From Corallococcus sp. EGB (GTDB taxonomy: Bacteria > Myxococcota > Myxococcia > Myxococcales > Myxococcaceae), in contig NZ_CP079946.1 of the NCBI RefSeq assembly GCF_019968905.1, forward strand, positions 2,356,001 to 2,420,000: DNA of 64,000 bases, read 5' to 3'. Shown one piece after another: positions 50,901 through 58,537 of this stretch. The stretch's first letter is position 1. Each line of letters opens with the position of its first letter. Position numbers and translations under genes: made by a program. The notes under the pieces were generated by a model. That model was not told where the DNA came from. It worked only from the letters and a program-made list of their open reading frames with translations, and did not search any database.

Positions 50901-52863
50901 AGGCCGGCGCGGGCGCGGGGTCTCCGAAGTCCACGTCGCCGAAGTCCACGGCGGGGTTGATGCGCGCGGGCGGCGGCGGCGCGGCCGGAGCGGGGTCTCC
51001 GAAGTCCAGCTGGAAGTCCGGCGCGGGGGGCGCGGCCTGGGGCGGTGACGTGAAGTCCACGGCGAACGGATCATCCGTGGGCACCGGGGCCTGGCCGTAC
51101 GCGGGCGGCGGCTCCGCGAAGTCGAAGGACACCGCGGGCGCGGCGGGCGCGGGCAGGTCCGAGAAGTCCATGGACGGGGGCGCGGCGGGCGCGGGCAGGT
51201 CCGAGAAGTCCATGCCCGGCGTGGGGGGCAGGGCGAAGGGGTCGTCGCCCGCCGAGGGCATCCCGCCCAGGTCGTAGGACGGCGCGGCCGGCGGCGGGGG
51301 CAGGGCGAACGGATCCGCGACGGGGGGCGGGGCCGCGTAGGCGGAGGGCGGCGGGAGGCCGAACGGATCCGCCTCGGGCTCCGCGGGGGGCGGGGCCAGG
51401 GCGAACGGATCCGCCTGGGGCTCCGGGGCGCCGTAGCCGTAGGTCTGCGGGTGGGCGCGTGACGCCGCCGCGGGGCCGTGGGCGTTGGACGGGTCGTTGA
51501 TGTCGAAGGTGAACGCGTCCTCGGGGGCCGGCTGCGCGGGGACGGGCAGGTTGCCGTCGTCCGCGAAGTCGAAGTCGGGCGTGCCGAAGTCGGCCTCGGC
51601 GGGTGGTGCCGCGGCGATGGGCTCCTCGGAGAAGTCGAAGTCGCGCGCGGTGCCGGCGGGCTCGTTCGAGCCGTAGGCGGCGGGCGCGGCGGACTCGCGG
51701 AAGGCGTCGGTGGGGACGGGGATGGCGACGACGCGGGTCACGTCCTCGCGCGGCTCGGAGAAGTCGCTGGTGTCGACCGAGGCGAACTCGCCGCTGCTCA
51801 CCTCCGCGAAGTCGTCCTCCGCGGGAGCGGGGGCCACCGGCGCGGCGGCCATGTCGAAGTTGAACGCGTCATCCGAAGGGGGCAGCGGCGCGCCAGGGCC
51901 CGCGTCGAGCGAGATGGCCCGGGGCGCGGCCACGCCGGGCGAGGCGAACGCGGCGGGCGGGACTTCGTCGTCGAAGGAGAACGGATCCTCGGGGACGGGC
52001 GGCGCGGCGTGGCCCGGCAGCGGGATGGCGGCGGAGCGCGGGGCGGCCGAGCCGGGCAGCGGGATGGCCGGGCCCGCGCCCATGGGGATGGCGGCGGGTG
52101 CGGCGGCGCCGGGCAGCGGGATGGCGGCGGCGCGAGGAGCCGCGGCCCCGGGCAGCGGAATGGCGGCGGACTGCGGCGCGGCGCTCCCCGGCAGCGGGAT
52201 GGCCGGGCCGGCGCCCATGGGGATGGCGGCGGACTGCGGCGCGGCGCTGCCCGGCAACGGAATGGCGGACTGCGGCGCGGCGGCGCGAGGCGCGGCGGTG
52301 CCAGGGAGCGGAATGGCCGGGCCCGTCCCCATGGGAATGGGGGCGGACTGCGGCGCGGCACTCCCGGGCAGCGGGATGGCAGCCGACTGCGGAGCCGGGG
52401 CGGCGGCGCGGGGCGCGGCGGTCCCGGGCAGCGGAATCGCGGCGGACTGGGGCGCCGCACTCCCGGGCAGAGGGATGGCTGCGGACTGCGGCGCGGCGCT
52501 GCCCGGCAGCGGGATGGCAGCCGACTGCGGCGCGGCGGTCCCGGGCAGCGGAATGGCGGCGGACTGGGGCGCGGCGCTGCCCGGCAACGGGATGGCGGCG
52601 GACTGCGGCGCGGGGGCGCGAGGAGCCGCGGCCCCGGGCAGCGGAATGGCGGCGGACTGGGGCGCGGCACTGCCCGGCAGGGGAACGGCGGCGGGCTGCG
52701 GCGCCGCGGGGGGCGCGGCCTCGGGAGCTTCGGAGCTCGCGCCATCCGCCTTGATGGGGAACGTGGTCTGGCACCGGGCGCACTTCAGCTTCGCGCCGCC
52801 GGGCGGGATCCGCCTGTCATCGATGTTGTAATTCGTCTGGCACGACGGGCAGGAGACTTTCAT
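47968..52863 (-). CDS. Zinc-ribbon/PLPG-repeat/GYF/TM/TPR membrane protein
   Basis: A 1,631-residue protein with a striking layout. Residues 1-37 form an MJ0042-type zinc ribbon (CPSC at 5-8, CARC at 28-31). Residues about 50-300 hold a tract with 15 PLPG motifs, mostly in 13-residue units. Residues 300-700 are acidic and Pro-rich with repeated DPFALPPP and MDFSDLPAP. A GYF-like domain (KRFHVRRRSGKMFGPFEEG) begins near 713, and a membrane helix (LPALIAAGVAVLVLGTGASF) lies near 840-860. About 20 periplasmic TPR units run to the end. Cytoplasmic zinc ribbon plus GYF before a membrane helix recalls M. xanthus GltJ, whose modules contact MglA; a TPR exterior recalls GltI. No partner is proven. 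It starts at ATG 52863, divergent from the FAD enzyme. Confidence 0.78.
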   Translation of the reverse strand: MKVSCPSCQTNYNIDDRRIPPGGAKLKCARCQTTFPIKADGASSEAPEAAPPAAPQPAAVPLPGSAAPQSAAIPLPGAAAPRAPAPQSAAIPLPGSAAPQSAAIPLPGTAAPQSAAIPLPGSAAPQSAAIPLPGSAAPQSAAIPLPGTAAPRAAAPAPQSAAIPLPGSAAPQSAPIPMGTGPAIPLPGTAAPRAAAPQSAIPLPGSAAPQSAAIPMGAGPAIPLPGSAAPQSAAIPLPGAAAPRAAAIPLPGAAAPAAIPMGAGPAIPLPGSAAPRSAAIPLPGHAAPPVPEDPFSFDDEVPPAAFASPGVAAPRAISLDAGPGAPLPPSDDAFNFDMAAAPVAPAPAEDDFAEVSSGEFASVDTSDFSEPREDVTRVVAIPVPTDAFRESAAPAAYGSNEPAGTARDFDFSEEPIAAAPPAEADFGTPDFDFADDGNLPVPAQPAPEDAFTFDINDPSNAHGPAAASRAHPQTYGYGAPEPQADPFALAPPPAEPEADPFGLPPPSAYAAPPPVADPFALPPPPAAPSYDLGGMPSAGDDPFALPPTPGMDFSDLPAPAAPPSMDFSDLPAPAAPAVSFDFAEPPPAYGQAPVPTDDPFAVDFTSPPQAAPPAPDFQLDFGDPAPAAPPPPARINPAVDFGDVDFGDPAPAPASAATGLPDALEFDPTAAPADDLEADLSAPLPPPPAAGPADGLEMLSFIDDSAGKDAGGRVPVKRFHVRRRSGKMFGPFEEGVIVKMLEDGQLLGNEDVSTDSEAWSAIGTVPVFASAIQRLMEGPAKAVPLAATPGTPAPDAPVGADPANPQASMERLRQLYEGRMAAVSVVDRSATDAKWKKRLPALIAAGVAVLVLGTGASFELSRYGAFGRHKFFPARVSAGSAEAKLVEEARKGLLEDTYASYKEARAKSAQVLARTEYPEVRALWCQSVAYLQRRYADGDRADLTTCTRSMEAIELLGEKNVEVIKTAAGIALTQRKGAEVQARLQDAAVREDNQGDLELSFLLAESYAQQKDIPNAVATLTKVLEKDAKSAKAHHALGNLYQAQGKADEAAKAYADALAADPQHAASAVELAAVELLVRKSNIEQGAQAVESALKLQDELGPAERARARGLKGVALFQQFKPKEAEAELKEALKDNPDSSFIKARLAQVLRSQRDYDGALPLYASLAKEDSDSLEFVDGHITALVMTGKMQDALTAVEAASKSFPNEARIAYLYGRIEDALDKPSEAEGHFKRATAADAKLVDAGLYLGRLYLRQHRNADARALLDAAVQQAPEHAGVHAGLGELALAENNSLLAQQEFDRAIQLDPNLADAHLGLSRVSLLNGDATRAEAEANRALELDPHLLKDGRLQRGLVLWRLHRLDEAAAELEKAKMEDPRSTTTPITLGAVLLEKGDLAGAESNLGLALRNEPSNHEALYYLGLVRAKRSEYTQALDSMKTAVDRAPKRPDYHYAYGVILRDAKRLPEAIEQWKAAVELDPHYADAHEALGHAHLERGEFDDAIASFEASLKADPQRTRVMGAMGDVLFSAARWDDAVRRYQAALKADPKLTYVYYKVARAYTEQAQHAKAIDWYKKATTAEPENPQSFYYLGFAYKERNKRKDAITAFREYLSKKPDAADKKDIEDEIYDLEH
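52010..52720 (-). repeat. 39-bp coding repeat tract (PLPG region)
   Basis: About 15 imperfect units whose main period is 39 bp encode variants of PLPGSAAPQSAAI, interrupted three times by IPMG(A/T)GPA and by AAAPRA variants. The repeat is in frame with the large zinc-ribbon/TPR gene and GC-rich on both strands, so long open frames also appear on the opposite strand. Confidence 0.88.
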
Positions 52864-53091
52864 TGTTTTCCTTCGACGAGACCGGCTGACGCGCGCACGC
52901 GCAGCAACGACAGGGCGGTGCGGGGGTCCGCGCGGCGCCGTGCAGGCTAGCAGAGCCGTTTCAAGCCCGGAAAGAACGCGTCCTGGGGGCGCACCGCCGT
53001 CGCCCGGCCGGGCAAGAAGGCGGGCGCCCGCCAACACCAGGGGTGTGCGTCCCTTTTCCAGGGCCCCTCCCGGGGTGGTAGAGGGCGTCGC

Positions 53092-54405
53092 ATGGATCCC
53101 ATCGTCATCCTCGGAGCGGGCCTGGCGGGCCTCTCCACCGCGCACTTCCTCCAGCGCCCCTGGCGCCTCATCGAGAAGTCCGACCGGGTCGGAGGCCTCA
53201 TCAAGACCGAGGTCATCGACGGGTGTTACTTCGACCCCACCGGTCACTGGCTCCACCTGCGCGACCCGGAAATCCAGGAGCTGGTCAACACGCTCTGGCT
53301 CCCCGACCAGCTGGTGCGCATCCAGCGCCGCGCCGCCGTGTTCTCCCGCGACACCTTCACCCGTTTCCCCTATCAGGTGAACACCCACGGGCTGCCGCCG
53401 GAGGTCGTCGCGGAGAACCTCGTGGGCTACGTGGAGGCCATCTACGGGGAGAAGGGCCGCGCCCTGCGCGAGCGCGAGCCTGTCAACTTCGAGGAGTTCA
53501 TCCTCCGCTACATGGGCGAGGGCTTCGCGAAGAACTTCATGCTGCCCTACAACCAGAAGCTCTGGACCGTGCACCCGCGCGAGATGTCCGCCGCGTGGGT
53601 GGGCCGGTTCGTGCCGCGCCCCTCCCTCAAGGAGGTGGTGGACGGGGCGCTCGGCGCGGGCAGTGATCAGCTGGGCTACAACGCGTCGTTCCTCTACCCG
53701 CGCGAGGGCGGCATCGAGAGCCTGGCCCGCGCGATGAAGCAGCACCTGAAGGGCGGCGAGCTCAGCGTTCAGACCGAGCCGGTCTCCATCGACTGGAAGG
53801 CGAAGCACGTCACGCTTTCGGACGGACGCACCCTGCCGTACTCGGGGCTGGTGTCCTCCATCGCGCTGCCCACGCTGGTGGAGCTCATCGGCAAGGGCGC
53901 CTCCGGCGTGCCGGACGAGGTGCGGGCCGCCGCGAAGCGCCTGCGCGCCTTCATCGTCACGTACGTGTGCGTGGGTGCCCGGGGCGCGAACCGCCAGCCG
54001 TGGCACTGGATCTACCTGCCGGAGCCGGAGTTCCACTCGTACCGCATCGGGGCGCCGTCGGCGGTGTACGCGCCCCTGGCCCCGCCGGACACGGCGAGCT
54101 TCTCCGTGGAGTTCAGCCACCACGGCGAGCTGTCCGTGGCGGACGCGGAGAAGTACGCGGTGGAGGACCTGCTGCGCTCGCGGATGATCCACTCGGCGGA
54201 CGACATCCTCTTCGCCAAGGGGCGCGAGATCCCCAACGCGTATGTCCTCTATGACGACGCCTACGGACCCGCGATGGCAGAGGTGAAGCGCTTCCTGGCG
54301 CACGCCGGCATCCTCGCCGCCGGGCGCTATGGAAAGTGGGAATACTCCTCCATGGAGGACGCCATCCTGGACGGGCGGGCTTGCGCCCGGACGCTGAACG
54401 GCTGA
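53092..54405 (+). CDS. FAD-dependent amine oxidase/UDP-galactopyranose-mutase-like protein
   Basis: The 437-residue flavoprotein has the dinucleotide motif ILGAGLAGLSTAHFL (residues 6-20). DPTGHWLHL, a cofactor-site block LPYNQKLWTVHPREMSAAWVG and the closing ILDGRACARTL follow. It is similar to protoporphyrinogen-oxidase and UDP-galactopyranose-mutase-like oxidoreductases found in sugar clusters. It lies in a row with a family 2 glycosyltransferase and a polysaccharide deacetylase, which favours a carbohydrate or glycolipid substrate. I cannot assign the substrate. Confidence 0.75.
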   Translation: MDPIVILGAGLAGLSTAHFLQRPWRLIEKSDRVGGLIKTEVIDGCYFDPTGHWLHLRDPEIQELVNTLWLPDQLVRIQRRAAVFSRDTFTRFPYQVNTHGLPPEVVAENLVGYVEAIYGEKGRALREREPVNFEEFILRYMGEGFAKNFMLPYNQKLWTVHPREMSAAWVGRFVPRPSLKEVVDGALGAGSDQLGYNASFLYPREGGIESLARAMKQHLKGGELSVQTEPVSIDWKAKHVTLSDGRTLPYSGLVSSIALPTLVELIGKGASGVPDEVRAAAKRLRAFIVTYVCVGARGANRQPWHWIYLPEPEFHSYRIGAPSAVYAPLAPPDTASFSVEFSHHGELSVADAEKYAVEDLLRSRMIHSADDILFAKGREIPNAYVLYDDAYGPAMAEVKRFLAHAGILAAGRYGKWEYSSMEDAILDGRACARTLNG

Positions 54406-54483
54406 CGCAGGGAGTCGTCTCCTGTCGACGGTGGTCCGGGGGCGTGCTACGCCCCAGGGCCTTCCTTTCGGATTTCCGGACCC

Positions 54484-55194
54484 ATGGCCCTGCACCTCTC
54501 CGTCGTCATCCCCGTCTACAACGAGGAGTCCATCATCGCCCAGGCAGCCGAGGAGCTGCGCCAGGGGCTGGATGCTCGCGGGCTCGACTACGAAATCATC
54601 TTCGCGGAGAACGGCTCGCGCGACGCGACCCCGCGCATCCTGGACGAACTCTGCGCGAAGCACCCGCGCCTGCGCTGGTTCCACTCGGAGACGCCCAACT
54701 ACGGCGTGGCGCTCAAGGCCGGCATCCTCAAGGCCCAGGGCACCTACGTGGTCTGCGATGAAATCGACCTGTGCGACCTGACCTTCTACGACGCGGCGCT
54801 GCCCCGGCTGGAGCGCGGCGAGGCGGACATGGTCGTGGGCTCCAAGGCGGCCAAGGGCGCGAGCGACCAGCGTCCCCTCATCCGCCGCGCGGCCACGCGG
54901 GTGCACAACAAGCTCCTGCGCGTGACGCTGGGCTTCCAGGGCACGGACACGCACGGCCTGAAGGCGTTCCGCCGCGAAGCGCTGCTGCCCGTCATCCAGA
55001 AGTGCGTGGTGGACATGGACGTGTTCGCCAGCGAGTTCGTCATCCGCGCGTGGCGCGAGGGACTGAACGTCATGGAGATCCCCATCCAGCTCCATGAGAA
55101 GCGCCAGCCGTCCATCCACCTGTTCAAGCGCGTGCCCAACGTGCTCAAGAACGTGGGCAAGCTGTTCTACGTCATCCGCGTGCGCGGGACCTGA
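54484..55194 (+). CDS. Family 2 glycosyltransferase (dolichol-phosphate-mannose-synthase-like)
   Basis: The 236-residue GT-A enzyme has VVIPVYNEESIIAQAAEELR at the nucleotide site and EIIFAENGSRDATPRILDEL. YVVCDEIDLCDLTFYD occupies the metal-binding position where most relatives have DxD. There is no C-terminal membrane segment, so it is probably a soluble or peripheral enzyme. It follows the FAD enzyme by 78 bases and precedes the deacetylase by 15. A polyprenyl-phosphate sugar product is possible and might serve a GT-C enzyme such as the GT22 protein at 43.7 kb, but that is inference. Confidence 0.82.
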   Translation: MALHLSVVIPVYNEESIIAQAAEELRQGLDARGLDYEIIFAENGSRDATPRILDELCAKHPRLRWFHSETPNYGVALKAGILKAQGTYVVCDEIDLCDLTFYDAALPRLERGEADMVVGSKAAKGASDQRPLIRRAATRVHNKLLRVTLGFQGTDTHGLKAFRREALLPVIQKCVVDMDVFASEFVIRAWREGLNVMEIPIQLHEKRQPSIHLFKRVPNVLKNVGKLFYVIRVRGT

Positions 55195-55209
55195 GCGGAG
55201 GGTGGCCTC

Positions 55210-56157
55210 ATGACGGCGGCGCGCCTGGCGTCCATCTCCGTCGACCTGGATTCGCTGCCGCACTACTGCCGGATCCACGGGCTGCCGGAGTCACTGCTCG
55301 ACGAGCGCGCCCGCACGCTGATCCACCGCGTCGCGGTGCCGCGCTTTTTGGAGCTGTTCGCGGCGGTGGGCGTGCCCGGGACGTTCTTCGTCATCGGCGA
55401 GGACCTGGAGACGGATCCCGGCGCTACGGACGCCATGCGGCGCTCCCACGCGGCGGGCGTGGAGGTGGCCAGCCACAGCCACGCCCATGACTACGCGCTC
55501 ACCCGGCGCGGCGCGGCCGCCATCGCGGCGGACCTCCAGCGCGCGGACGCGGCCATCCAGAAGGCCGTGGGCGTGCGCCCGTCCGGTTTCCGCGCCCCGG
55601 GCTACACGCTGAACGCGGACCTGTACGCGGCCACCGCCCAGCAGGGCTACCGGTACGGTTCGTCCGCGTTCCCGGCGGCCCCCTACTACGCGGCGAAGGC
55701 GGCGGTGATGGGGGCGCTCGCGGCGCTGGGGCGGCCGTCGCGCTCCGTGCTGGACACGCCGCGGGTGCTGCTGGCGCCGCGCGCGCCGTACCGGCCGGAT
55801 CCGTCGCAGCCCTACCGGCGCGGCTCGGGGCCGGTGCTGGAGCTGCCCATGACGGTGACGCCGGTGGTGCGCTTCCCGTTCATCGGCACGTTCGCGGCGA
55901 CGCTGCCTCGCGGCACGATGCGCGCCGCGTACCGGTCCTGCCGGGCGGATGCCTTCTTCAACTTCGAGCTCCATGGTGTCGACGTGCTGGACGCCACCGA
56001 CGGCATCCCGCCGGAGCTGGTGCGCCAGCAGCGCGACCTGCGCGTGAGCGCCGCGAAGAAGATGGAGCGGCTGCGCGGCATCTTCCAGTGGCTGAAGGAC
56101 GACTACGGCGTCGTCACCCTGCGCGACGCGGCGGAGCAGCTGTCCGCGTCGCTCTGA
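55210..56157 (+). CDS. Polysaccharide deacetylase (NodB-like)
   Basis: The 315-residue NodB-fold enzyme has SVDLDSLPHY (metal Asp in D12-L-D14), GVPGTFFVIGEDLE, the metal His motif SHSHAHDY, and RAPGYTLNADLY. It would remove acetyl groups from an N-acetylated sugar. No signal peptide is seen, so it may act on a cytosolic lipid-linked or nucleotide-linked sugar. It closes a three-gene unit. Its TGA abuts the convergent DUF2252 stop with no gap. Confidence 0.82.
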   Translation: MTAARLASISVDLDSLPHYCRIHGLPESLLDERARTLIHRVAVPRFLELFAAVGVPGTFFVIGEDLETDPGATDAMRRSHAAGVEVASHSHAHDYALTRRGAAAIAADLQRADAAIQKAVGVRPSGFRAPGYTLNADLYAATAQQGYRYGSSAFPAAPYYAAKAAVMGALAALGRPSRSVLDTPRVLLAPRAPYRPDPSQPYRRGSGPVLELPMTVTPVVRFPFIGTFAATLPRGTMRAAYRSCRADAFFNFELHGVDVLDATDGIPPELVRQQRDLRVSAAKKMERLRGIFQWLKDDYGVVTLRDAAEQLSASL

Positions 56158-57591
56158 TCAGCGGGCGGCCTTGAAGGCCTTCCAGTCCGCCTCGGCCTGA
56201 TCCGCGTAGGCCTTCGCGAAGGCGACCAGCCGCTTCGTGGCCTCCTTCGTGTCTCCGCCCACCCAGTCCTCCAGGCGCGCGGCCTGCGCCTGCGTGTTGC
56301 CGTGGGCCCGGGCCAGCACGACGCCCGCCTGTTCGAAGGTGGAGCGCAGGGACTTGTTCTTCGCGAGCACGGCGTCGTCCAGCCTGTTCTTCTCCGGCTC
56401 CACCTCGCGCACGAGGAACGCGCGGCCGCCCATGTTCACCGCGCCGGTGAGCGGGTTCACCGCGCCGCCCAGCTCCGCCTGCGCCTTCACCACGTCCTCG
56501 CCGTTCGCGGGCACCGGCGGCGACGGCACCCCGAAGGCGAGCAGCTCCTTCATCTCCAGCAGCACCGGGGGCGCCTTCGGATCCGCCGCGCCCACGAGCA
56601 CATAATCGCGCTCCAGGCCGTAGCTGCTGCCGCCCGCGTCCAGCCGCCCGGCCAGGTCCAGCACCTTCAAGGGCACCGCCACGCCCTCCGCGCCGTTCAG
56701 CGTCTTCTCGTAGGAGGCCAGCGCGGTGCGCACCGCCGCCTTCTGCTCCGCGTCCAGCGGCTTGAGCGTGTCCGAGTTGATGAAGCGCGGGCCCTTCGCG
56801 CCGTCGAGCTTCACGTACTTGGACAGGGCGTCCTTCGCGGACGTGTCGCGCGCCTTGACGATGAGGTCCTTCACCGGGCCGGAGGACTCCTTCTTGCCCA
56901 GGAACGCGCCCGGGTTCTTGTCCCCATCCGCCAGGAGCTCCAGCGTCTCGAAGTAGTTCTTCGCGAGCGCCTCCACCACCTTGGTCTGCTCGCTGGTGGA
57001 CAGGCCCGCCTCGCGCGCGGTGAGCACGGCGCTGGTGGCCAGGCGCGTGAGGTCCGCCTCCGGCGACCCGGTGCCCGTCTGGTCGAAGTCGTTGATCCCC
57101 CACACCGCCTTGCCGTCCGGCCCCCGGAACGTGCCCAGGTTGCCCACGTGCATGTCGCCCACGACCCGGATGTCCGGCGCGGGCCGGTCCGTCAGCCGTG
57201 CCGCTTGCGCGTACGGGCCGCGCAGGTCCGCCTGGAAGAGGGCGGGCATGGTGCGGAACATGGCGGAGGGGCTCTGCCGCATCTGCGCCAGCTTCTCCTT
57301 CAGCCGCGCGGGCGGCAGGTCCAGCCGCGCGTTGAAGTCGCGCACGAAGGTCACGGCCTGTGAAGGCTCGCGCTCCAGGCCGGGGGAGCTGCCCTTCTGG
57401 GGGGCGAGGGTGTTCACCGCCACGGTGTTGCTCGCCCGTGACGTGGTGGCCTGGGGCTGGAAGTCGCTGACGTCGGGGGCCAGCCGGCCCGCGGCGGCGC
57501 CGGAGGAGGCGAGCGTCAGCACCGTGGCGGCGACGGTGGAGCCCGAGGCGGGCGTCCGGGAGGGCGAGGAGGGCTTGGAGGGGATGCGCAT
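56158..57591 (-). CDS. DUF2252 family protein
   Basis: This 477-residue protein has the DUF2252 core: FRTMPALFQADL, VVGDMHVGNLGTFRGPDG, GINDFDQTGTGSPEADLTRLATS, VLLEMKELLAFG and ARAHGNTQ. The GDMHxGN and NDFDQ blocks resemble the catalytic loop and metal motif of aminoglycoside-phosphotransferase-like kinases, but no activity is established to my knowledge. The N-terminal 60 residues are Ser/Ala-rich. I use ATG 57591; a longer frame back to 57822 would run under the divergent acyltransferase start and is not supported. Confidence 0.82.
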   Translation of the reverse strand: MRIPSKPSSPSRTPASGSTVAATVLTLASSGAAAGRLAPDVSDFQPQATTSRASNTVAVNTLAPQKGSSPGLEREPSQAVTFVRDFNARLDLPPARLKEKLAQMRQSPSAMFRTMPALFQADLRGPYAQAARLTDRPAPDIRVVGDMHVGNLGTFRGPDGKAVWGINDFDQTGTGSPEADLTRLATSAVLTAREAGLSTSEQTKVVEALAKNYFETLELLADGDKNPGAFLGKKESSGPVKDLIVKARDTSAKDALSKYVKLDGAKGPRFINSDTLKPLDAEQKAAVRTALASYEKTLNGAEGVAVPLKVLDLAGRLDAGGSSYGLERDYVLVGAADPKAPPVLLEMKELLAFGVPSPPVPANGEDVVKAQAELGGAVNPLTGAVNMGGRAFLVREVEPEKNRLDDAVLAKNKSLRSTFEQAGVVLARAHGNTQAQAARLEDWVGGDTKEATKRLVAFAKAYADQAEADWKAFKAAR

Positions 57592-57682
57592 GGGGGGACC
57601 TTCCGGCGGATTATCGTCAGAAGGGCATCGCGGGTTGTCGGCCCACTCCCGGTGTGCGGGCGGGGGTGCTAAGAGCGGGCCC

Positions 57683-58537
57683 ATGCTGGAGCGTTTCAGC
57701 GACAAGGTGAAGAAGGGCCTGCGCGAATGGACCGAGCGCATGGCCGGCGAGCAACAGTCCGACCAACTCCAGGCCCTGGCCCGGACGGAGAACGAGTACG
57801 GGGTGGATCCGTTCGGGTTCAACCTGGACTACAGCCTGGCCGCCATCGCCCCGTTCATGTGGCTCTACCGCCACTACTTCCGGGTGGAGGCCTACGGCGC
57901 GGACCGCGTGCCCGCCGGCCGCGTGCTGCTGGTGTCCAACCACTCCGGCCAGCTGCCCCTGGACGGCGCGATGATTGGCATCGCTCTGATGGTGGAGGGC
58001 AACCCGCCGCGCGCCATCCGCAGCATGGTGGAGAAGTGGGTGCCGTCCCTGCCGTACGTCTCCACGTTCATGGCGCGCGTGGGCCAGATTGTCGGCACGC
58101 CGGAGAACTGCCGGCGGCTGCTGGAGGCGGAGGAGGCCATCCTCGTGTTCCCGGAAGGGACGCGCGGGCTCAACAAGCTGTGGCCGCAGCGCTACCAGTT
58201 GCAGGAGTTCGGCCTGGGCTTCATGCGGCTGGCGCTGGAGACGAACACGCCCATCGTGCCCATCGCCGTGGTGGGCGCGGAGGAGCAGGCCCCCGCGCTG
58301 ATGAACCTGAAGCCCGTGGCGAAGCTGCTGGGCTTCCCGTCCTTCCCCATCACCCCCACGGGCACGCCCTTCCCGCTGCCCACGAAGTACCGCATCTACT
58401 TCGGCGACGCGCTCCACTTCACCGGCCGCGCGGACGACGAGGACAGCGAGCTGGACAAGAAGGTGCGCACCGTGAAGGCCTCCATCCAGGCGATGCTCCA
58501 CCAGGGTCTCAAGGAACGCCGGGGTGTGTTCTGGTGA
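57683..58537 (+). CDS. PlsC-type lysophospholipid acyltransferase
   Basis: The 284-residue protein has the acyltransferase catalytic block VSNHSGQLPLDGAMIG. The His and Asp are more widely spaced than in classical NHx4D, a known variant in bacterial members. FPEGTRGLNKLW and IVPIAVVGAEEQAP follow, and a hydrophobic segment near residue 50 (YSLAAIAPFMWLYRHYF) may seat it on the membrane. The next gene's GTG overlaps its stop (GTGA). Members acylate lysophosphatidic acid or related lipids. Confidence 0.88.
   Translation: MLERFSDKVKKGLREWTERMAGEQQSDQLQALARTENEYGVDPFGFNLDYSLAAIAPFMWLYRHYFRVEAYGADRVPAGRVLLVSNHSGQLPLDGAMIGIALMVEGNPPRAIRSMVEKWVPSLPYVSTFMARVGQIVGTPENCRRLLEAEEAILVFPEGTRGLNKLWPQRYQLQEFGLGFMRLALETNTPIVPIAVVGAEEQAPALMNLKPVAKLLGFPSFPITPTGTPFPLPTKYRIYFGDALHFTGRADDEDSELDKKVRTVKASIQAMLHQGLKERRGVFW

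Noticed and set aside
52010-52720. CRISPR-like periodicity of about 39 bp.
   Set aside because: There are no unique spacers, the units are imperfect and in frame, and they translate to a consistent peptide repeat inside a large gene.
57592-57822. A longer DUF2252 protein starting near 57822.
   Set aside because: The extension would overlap the divergent acyltransferase start and reads as low-complexity sequence; ATG 57591 is adequate.
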